A model generated the notes under the pieces. The model had not been told where the DNA came from. It was given only the letters and a program-made list of their open reading frames with translations, and did not search any database. A DNA stretch of 27,478 bases from an uncultured Muribaculaceae bacterium (lineage in GTDB: Bacteria > Bacteroidota > Bacteroidia > Bacteroidales > Muribaculaceae). Numbering within the stretch: position 1 is the stretch's first letter; each line of letters opens with the position of its first letter. Of this stretch, positions 23,948 to 27,478 are shown in pieces. The translations under genes were made by a program, and so were the position numbers. Location of the stretch: the NCBI GenBank assembly GCA_910584525.1, contig CAJUAT010000037.1, forward strand, positions 1 through 27,478. Reading direction: 5' to 3'.

Positions 23948-25084
23948 ATGAGAAAAGTTCCCGTAGCGGCATTTGTCGCGATTATTGCGGCACTGCTGAC
24001 CGCAGGCTGCCGTGACACAGGCAGAAACTCTGTGTCGGAGGAAGGAATTGTTACCGAAGCCGATAACCTTCATATCGAAGACCATGAAGGATATTCGCTT
24101 GTGACCGTACGCGACGGCAAGAACCATGACAGGGTTTCTGCCGAATACCTTCTTGTCGACTCCGGTGCCGTGCTGCCCGAAGGCGTGATGCGGCAAGGCA
24201 TCACACGGGTAAACGTGCCGCTGCGACGCTCGCTGGTTTATTCCAACGTGCATGTGTCGCTGCTCGGAGAACTTGGCGCCATTGATGCCGTGAAGGGTGT
24301 ATGCGACGGTGGCTATATCACCGACAGCGTAGCCCTTCACCGGCTCAGGGCCGGCGACATCAAGGACTGTGGCGACTCCCGGCAGCCTAACATGGAGGCC
24401 GTGATGATGCTACGCCCCGATGCCATTATGCTCGCTCCATATGTGCAGTCGGCCAATATCTCCAAGACTTCCGGTCTGCAGATTCCTGTGATAGAAGCTG
24501 CCGACTATCTCGAATCCTCTCCGCTGGGCCGTGCCGAATGGATCAAATTCTACGGCCGTCTCTACGGCAAAGGTGCACAGGCCGACTCTCTGTTCGACAT
24601 TGTCAGGAAAGAGTACAACTCCTTGCGCGACAAGACAGCAAAGGTAAAACATAAGCCCACCGTTCTTTTCGATGGCGTCTACAACAATGGATGGAATGTG
24701 CCCACATCAGGGTCGGCAACCGGAACCCTCATCAAGGATGCTGGAGGTATCAACCCTTTCGCCAGTCTCAACGATGCCGGAAGTGCCCAGTTGGCACCGG
24801 AACAGGTGCTCTATTCAGCAAGCGACGCCGACATATGGCTCGTGAGATATTTCCGGCCCGAAGGCCCCAAACCTCTTGCCGAATGGGGAGCCGAAAACAA
24901 AAACTATAACCGTATAAAGGCATTCCGCAACGGCAACGTATTCGGCAGCAATACAGCCATGTCGGGGGTTTTCGACGACTGCGCTTTCCATCCTCAGTGG
25001 ATTCTCGCCGACATGATTGCCATCCTTCATCCGGAGATTGAAGGAGTAAGGCGTCATAAACAATATTATTTCCGTATGCGATGA
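23948..25084 (+). CDS. btuF: Cobalamin ABC transporter substrate-binding lipoprotein BtuF
   Basis: This is a 378-residue periplasmic binding protein of the iron/B12 (class III, TroA-like) type. The N-terminus is a lipoprotein signal with AALLTAGC (Cys21), not followed by acidic residues, so it probably stays in the periplasm on its lipid anchor. Family patterns include VNVPLRRSLVYSNVHVSLLGELGAIDAVKGVCD, MEAVMMLRPDAIMLAP, IKFYGRLYGKGAQADSLFDIV, and NAGDAGS-type NPFASLNDAGSAQLAPEQVLY. The mature protein binds the ligand after TonB-dependent entry and hands it to BtuC. Its stop codon overlaps the btuC start as ATGA. A siderophore ligand is the alternative reading, but the riboswitch and BtuG make cobalamin far more likely. 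Confidence 0.85.
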   Translation: MRKVPVAAFVAIIAALLTAGCRDTGRNSVSEEGIVTEADNLHIEDHEGYSLVTVRDGKNHDRVSAEYLLVDSGAVLPEGVMRQGITRVNVPLRRSLVYSNVHVSLLGELGAIDAVKGVCDGGYITDSVALHRLRAGDIKDCGDSRQPNMEAVMMLRPDAIMLAPYVQSANISKTSGLQIPVIEAADYLESSPLGRAEWIKFYGRLYGKGAQADSLFDIVRKEYNSLRDKTAKVKHKPTVLFDGVYNNGWNVPTSGSATGTLIKDAGGINPFASLNDAGSAQLAPEQVLYSASDADIWLVRYFRPEGPKPLAEWGAENKNYNRIKAFRNGNVFGSNTAMSGVFDDCAFHPQWILADMIAILHPEIEGVRRHKQYYFRMR

Positions 25085-26091
25085 AGCTGAACTCTCGTGC
25101 GATGTTCCTCTGTCTGTCGGTGCTGACCTTGGCGCTGACAGTCATCAACATATTCTTCGGAGCCGTGGATCTTCCGGCCTCGGAAGTTGTTGAGGCATTC
25201 GCCGGCGGAGAGAACGACTCGATAGTGCGGTATATAGTGATGGAGAACCGTATACCGCAGACGTTCACATCGATGCTTGGAGGCGCGGCATTGGCGGTAT
25301 GCGGTCTGATGCTTCAGACGGCCTTCCGCAATCCGCTGGCCGGCCCTTCGATACTGGGCATAAGCTCCGGAGCCAGCTTAGGTGTAGCTCTGGTGATGCT
25401 GGCCATGGGCGGATCTGTGGCCGTGGCCGGCTCATTGATTGCCGGTTATTCCGCAATAATAGCCGGGGCTGTGGCCGGCGCAATGATCATAACCGGTATC
25501 CTCACTGCCATCTCGCTGAGAGTCCACAACAATCTCCTCCTCCTTATCGTAGGGATTATGACAGGATACCTCACCTCGTCTGTAGTCACACTGCTGTCGT
25601 CGCTGTCATCGGCGGAGAGCCTGCAGAATTATGTGATGTGGGGCACCGGTTCCTTCGCCAACGTATCCCTGCGACAGCTTCCATGGTTCGCCGGTCTGGT
25701 TATGTGCGGTCTGCTGGCGGCCATCCTTATGGCAAAGCCGCTCAACATACTTCTTCTCGGCGACAGCTACGCCCGCAACCTCGGTGTCAGGGTGGAACGC
25801 GTCAAGACGGGTCTGTTGGTAGTCACAGGACTGCTTACGGCGGTAACCACGGCCTTCTGCGGCCCGGTATCTTTCATAGGGCTTGCCATGCCTCATGTGG
25901 CACGGCTACTCTTCCGCACCGACAATCATTGGATTCTGATTCCCGCCTCGATGATTACCGGAGCTATTCTGGCCATGACATGCAATGTGCTGTCGGTAAT
26001 GCCTCTCAACAGGGTGATACCCATCAACGCTTTGACGCCGATAGCCGGCGTACCCGTGATTCTTTACGTGGTTTTGTCGCGCCAGCGCTGA
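25081..26091 (+). CDS. btuC: Cobalamin ABC transporter permease BtuC (FecCD family)
   Basis: This is a 336-residue inner-membrane permease of the FecCD/BtuC family with about ten hydrophobic segments. Family marks include the first helix MFLCLSVLTLALTVINIFFG and then RIPQTFTSMLGGAALAVCGLMLQTAFRNPLAGPSILGISSGASLG, LLLLIVGIMTGYLTSS, WGTGSFANVS, and GPVSFIGLAMPHVARLLF with the EAA-like coupling region. The start is fused to the btuF stop (ATGA). No btuD ATPase gene follows: the next gene is on the other strand, and their coding ends overlap by 28 bp. The ATPase must come from another locus. Confidence 0.92.
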   Translation: MKLNSRAMFLCLSVLTLALTVINIFFGAVDLPASEVVEAFAGGENDSIVRYIVMENRIPQTFTSMLGGAALAVCGLMLQTAFRNPLAGPSILGISSGASLGVALVMLAMGGSVAVAGSLIAGYSAIIAGAVAGAMIITGILTAISLRVHNNLLLLIVGIMTGYLTSSVVTLLSSLSSAESLQNYVMWGTGSFANVSLRQLPWFAGLVMCGLLAAILMAKPLNILLLGDSYARNLGVRVERVKTGLLVVTGLLTAVTTAFCGPVSFIGLAMPHVARLLFRTDNHWILIPASMITGAILAMTCNVLSVMPLNRVIPINALTPIAGVPVILYVVLSRQR

Positions 26092-26963
26092 AGAAGGTCG
26101 CCATAGTGGTCTATACGGCGGTCTCTGAAGAATGGCCACCAGCGGCGCACATCCTCCGAACGTGTCATATCCACTTCCACCATAGCCTCGCACGGCCCGT
26201 TGTCGGGAGCCATGAACAGCAATTCACCCTGCGGTCCGGCCACGAAACTACTCCCCCAGAAGTCTATTCCGCTCGTCTGTCCCGACGGGTCCTCCTCAAA
26301 GCCGTTTCTGTTGACGCTTATCACGGGCAGCCCGTTGGCTACGGCATGGCTGCGCTGGATTGTGATCCACGCTTCACGCTGTCGGTCTTTCTCCTCCTGG
26401 CTGTCGTCGGGATTCCAACCTATGGCCGTGGGATATATGAGCATACGCGCCCCGGCAAGCGCCATAAGTCGCGCCGCTTCCGGATACCACTGGTCCCAGC
26501 ATACAAGGACTCCCAACTTGCCCAGACTCGTCTCAACGGGCATGAAACCCATGTCGCCCGGTGTGAAATAAAACTTCTCATAGAAGCCGGGATCATCGGG
26601 AATATGCATCTTGCGGTATTTGCCGGCAAGGCTTCCGTCGATATCGAACACCACGGCCGTGTTATGGTATAGTCCCGGCGCACGACGCTCGAACATGCTC
26701 CCCACCAAGACCACATTGTTGGAGGCCGCCGCCGCTGAATAGAACTCCGTGAAGTCGCTCGGTATCTCTTCGGCATAGTCGAAGTTGTCGACATCCTCGG
26801 TCTGACAAAAATATAGCGTGTCGTGAAGTTCCGACAACACTATCAGCCGTGCCCCTTCAGCAGCAAGACTCTCTATCGCCGTGAGATTGCGCGACCGATT
26901 GGTCTCCACATCATCACTGAACGAATGCTGCACTATCCCCACCTTTATCTTTGATGCTGACAT
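26064..26963 (-). CDS. aguB: N-carbamoylputrescine amidase
   Basis: This is a 299-residue nitrilase-superfamily enzyme that releases putrescine, CO2 and ammonia from N-carbamoylputrescine, the last step of agmatine-to-putrescine conversion. The catalytic triad is visible as Glu in LIVLSELHDT, Lys in GKYRKMHIPDDPGFYEKFYFTPGD and Cys in LGVLVCWDQWYPEAAR. The KMHIPDDP and GWNPDD segments are typical of AguB and distinguish it from general omega-amidases. The partner agmatine deiminase is not in the window, although it commonly lies beside aguB in Bacteroidetes. The gene is convergent with btuC and the two coding ends overlap by 28 bp. I see no clear promoter element upstream (26964-27010). Confidence 0.9.
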   Translation of the reverse strand: MSASKIKVGIVQHSFSDDVETNRSRNLTAIESLAAEGARLIVLSELHDTLYFCQTEDVDNFDYAEEIPSDFTEFYSAAAASNNVVLVGSMFERRAPGLYHNTAVVFDIDGSLAGKYRKMHIPDDPGFYEKFYFTPGDMGFMPVETSLGKLGVLVCWDQWYPEAARLMALAGARMLIYPTAIGWNPDDSQEEKDRQREAWITIQRSHAVANGLPVISVNRNGFEEDPSGQTSGIDFWGSSFVAGPQGELLFMAPDNGPCEAMVEVDMTRSEDVRRWWPFFRDRRIDHYGDLLQRWRDKTT

Positions 26964-27016
26964 ACCATTATATCTTATTGAAGTTGTTTATACTATAATA
27001 AATGTGCATTCATTCC

Positions 27017-27036
27017 GGACGCGCCATGGCGCGTCC
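27017..27036. repeat. 20-bp perfect palindrome
   Basis: GGACGCGCCATGGCGCGTCC reads the same on both strands. It is G/C-rich within an A/T-rich intergenic region, and continues to CCTACAGCAC. Motifs of this kind recur in intergenic DNA of Bacteroidales, as I recall, so it may be a copy of a dispersed repeat or a transcript-end hairpin. Confidence 0.7.
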
Positions 27037-27141
27037 CTACAGCACATCGTATCCACATAATGCACAAATACACCATGAATTACCTATAAAACGAGTTCCA
27101 AACACAGGTGATGAGTTGATTGTCATTGCCATATTCGGTTC

Positions 27142-27176
27142 TGTTTTTGAATACGAAGTTATAATTTTATAACGGA
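27142..27176 (+). repeat. 35-bp direct repeat, copy 1
   Basis: This copy begins TGTTTTTGAATACGAAG and continues with the palindrome GTTATAATTTTATAAC at 27158-27173, then GGA. It matches the copy at 27274-27308 with one mismatch (T at 27166), at an offset of 132 bp. Confidence 0.85.
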
Positions 27177-27273
27177 TTATACAAGAATATTTTCTTCTTA
27201 TTCATTATGAAACCACATGTTTTAGATACACATTTGTTAATAATTTCGTAAACGAGAGCATCTGATATAGGTA

Positions 27274-27308
27274 TGTTTTTGAATACGAAGTTATAATATT
27301 ATAACGGA
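27274..27308 (+). repeat. 35-bp direct repeat, copy 2
   Basis: This is the second copy, with palindrome GTTATAATATTATAAC at 27290-27305. The single difference from copy 1 falls in the centre of the palindrome (A at 27298), and symmetry is kept at all other positions. The repeat runs directly into the ACTTAAG hairpin. Confidence 0.85.
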
Positions 27309-27330
27309 CTTAAGTTTCTTAAGTATTTTT
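27308..27330 (+). terminator. Hairpin with T-run downstream of repeat copy 2
   Basis: ACTTAAG (27308-27314), loop TTT, and CTTAAGT (27318-27324) form a perfect 7-bp stem followed by ATTTTT. The shape is that of an intrinsic terminator, but the stem is A/T-rich and no plus-strand gene lies directly upstream. Confidence 0.4.
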
Positions 27331-27446
27331 AGAATCACGCAGAGAGCCGCAGAGGGAGCTGTGCGGATGCCATTTCATCAGCCGATTTGTTGAGCACGCA
27401 AAGACACCATCAAGGTATTGACGGGTACAACCGTCCGCGATAGCGT

Positions 27447-27478
27447 ATTGAAGCCTGCCTGTATAAGTTCTAACTTTG
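27447..27478 (+). promoter_or_regulatory. Possible promoter reading out of the right edge
   Basis: ATTG (27447-27450), 20 nt, then TAACTTTG (27471-27478) fits the Bacteroidetes -33/-7 pattern with one mismatch in the -33 element. It would drive a plus-strand gene just beyond the window. The sequence ends at the -7 element, so nothing downstream can be checked. Confidence 0.45.

Larger units (their letters stand above)
26964..27478. other. Gene-free region with repeats and palindromes
   Basis: This 515-bp stretch has no convincing open reading frame or RNA gene. It holds a 20-bp perfect palindrome (27017-27036), two copies of a 35-bp repeat with an internal palindrome (27142-27176, 27274-27308), a hairpin with a short T-run (27308-27330), a CGCAGAGAGCCGCAGAGGG tract (about 27338-27356) and a promoter-like site at the right edge. 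The middle is A/T-rich. Its structure suggests repeat-derived intergenic DNA and not a decayed gene, but the right boundary is cut. Confidence 0.6.

Noticed and set aside
25299..26672. 457-codon plus-strand frame overlapping btuC and aguB.
   Set aside because: Out-of-frame reading of btuC continuing into the antisense of aguB; composition is Arg/His/Ser-rich and without family motifs.
27049..27066. Two one-mismatch DnaA-box-like sites, GTATCCACA (27049-27057) and TAATGCACA (27058-27066).
   Set aside because: Neither is exact, there are only two, and nothing else here suggests an origin; chance is the simplest reading.
1..27478. CRISPR array, tRNA or rRNA genes, insertion sequences, phage or secretion genes.
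   Set aside because: No direct-repeat-spacer pattern, cloverleaf, transposase or integrase is visible; the only arrays are the short tandem repeats listed.

Overview
The window looks like chromosomal DNA of a gut-type Bacteroidales, most likely Muribaculaceae or a near relative. The signs are: promoter elements of the Bacteroidetes form (TTTG, about 20 nt, TAnnTTTG) in front of several genes; few Shine-Dalgarno sites; a thiS-tenI-thiE-thiG-thiC-thiH thiamine order; a TonB receptor followed by a BtuG-type surface beta-propeller lipoprotein; and DnaA, TamB and N-carbamoylputrescine amidase proteins of Bacteroidales type. Family-level placement is inference from memory of such proteins, not a search.

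Layout, left to right. (1) 131-2299 (+): a large TPR protein of unknown role, convergent with dnaA (2351-3739, -). (2) 3941-9167 (+): a six-gene thiamine operon, thiS, a TenI-like gene, thiE, thiG, thiC and thiH. It has a consensus promoter just before thiS, a second one between thiE and thiG, and no recognisable TPP riboswitch. thiF and thiD are absent. A hairpin terminator separates it from the opposing genes. (3) 9282-18577 (-): ROK sugar kinase, prs with its own promoter, structured leader and terminator, a cytoplasmic GH13 hydrolase, a patatin-like hydrolase and the 1514-residue TamB. (4) 18573-18649: a divergent start region in which tamB and tsaD share a perfect 17-bp inverted repeat containing both -7 elements and both ATGs. 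(5) 18645-20497 (+): tsaD and a CinA-family amidohydrolase lacking the usual N-terminal domain. (6) 20603-26091 (+): a cobalamin riboswitch followed by btuB, a 19-bp tandem-repeat array, btuG, btuF and btuC, a vitamin B12 uptake operon without its ATPase gene in the window. (7) 26064-26963 (-): N-carbamoylputrescine amidase, overlapping the btuC tail by 28 bp. (8) 26964-27478: gene-free DNA with two copies of a 35-bp repeat carrying a palindrome, a 20-bp perfect palindrome, a hairpin and a promoter-like site at the edge.

Functionally, two cofactor systems dominate: de novo thiamine synthesis, and B12 capture at the surface (BtuG/BtuB) with inner-membrane import (BtuF/BtuC). The rest is housekeeping: replication initiation, PRPP synthesis, tRNA t6A modification, envelope assembly and glucan/glucose use. 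I see no clearly novel gene system. The most unusual signals are regulatory and structural: the mirrored tamB/tsaD promoters, the repeat array in the btuG leader, the domain-less CinA, and the repeats at the right end.
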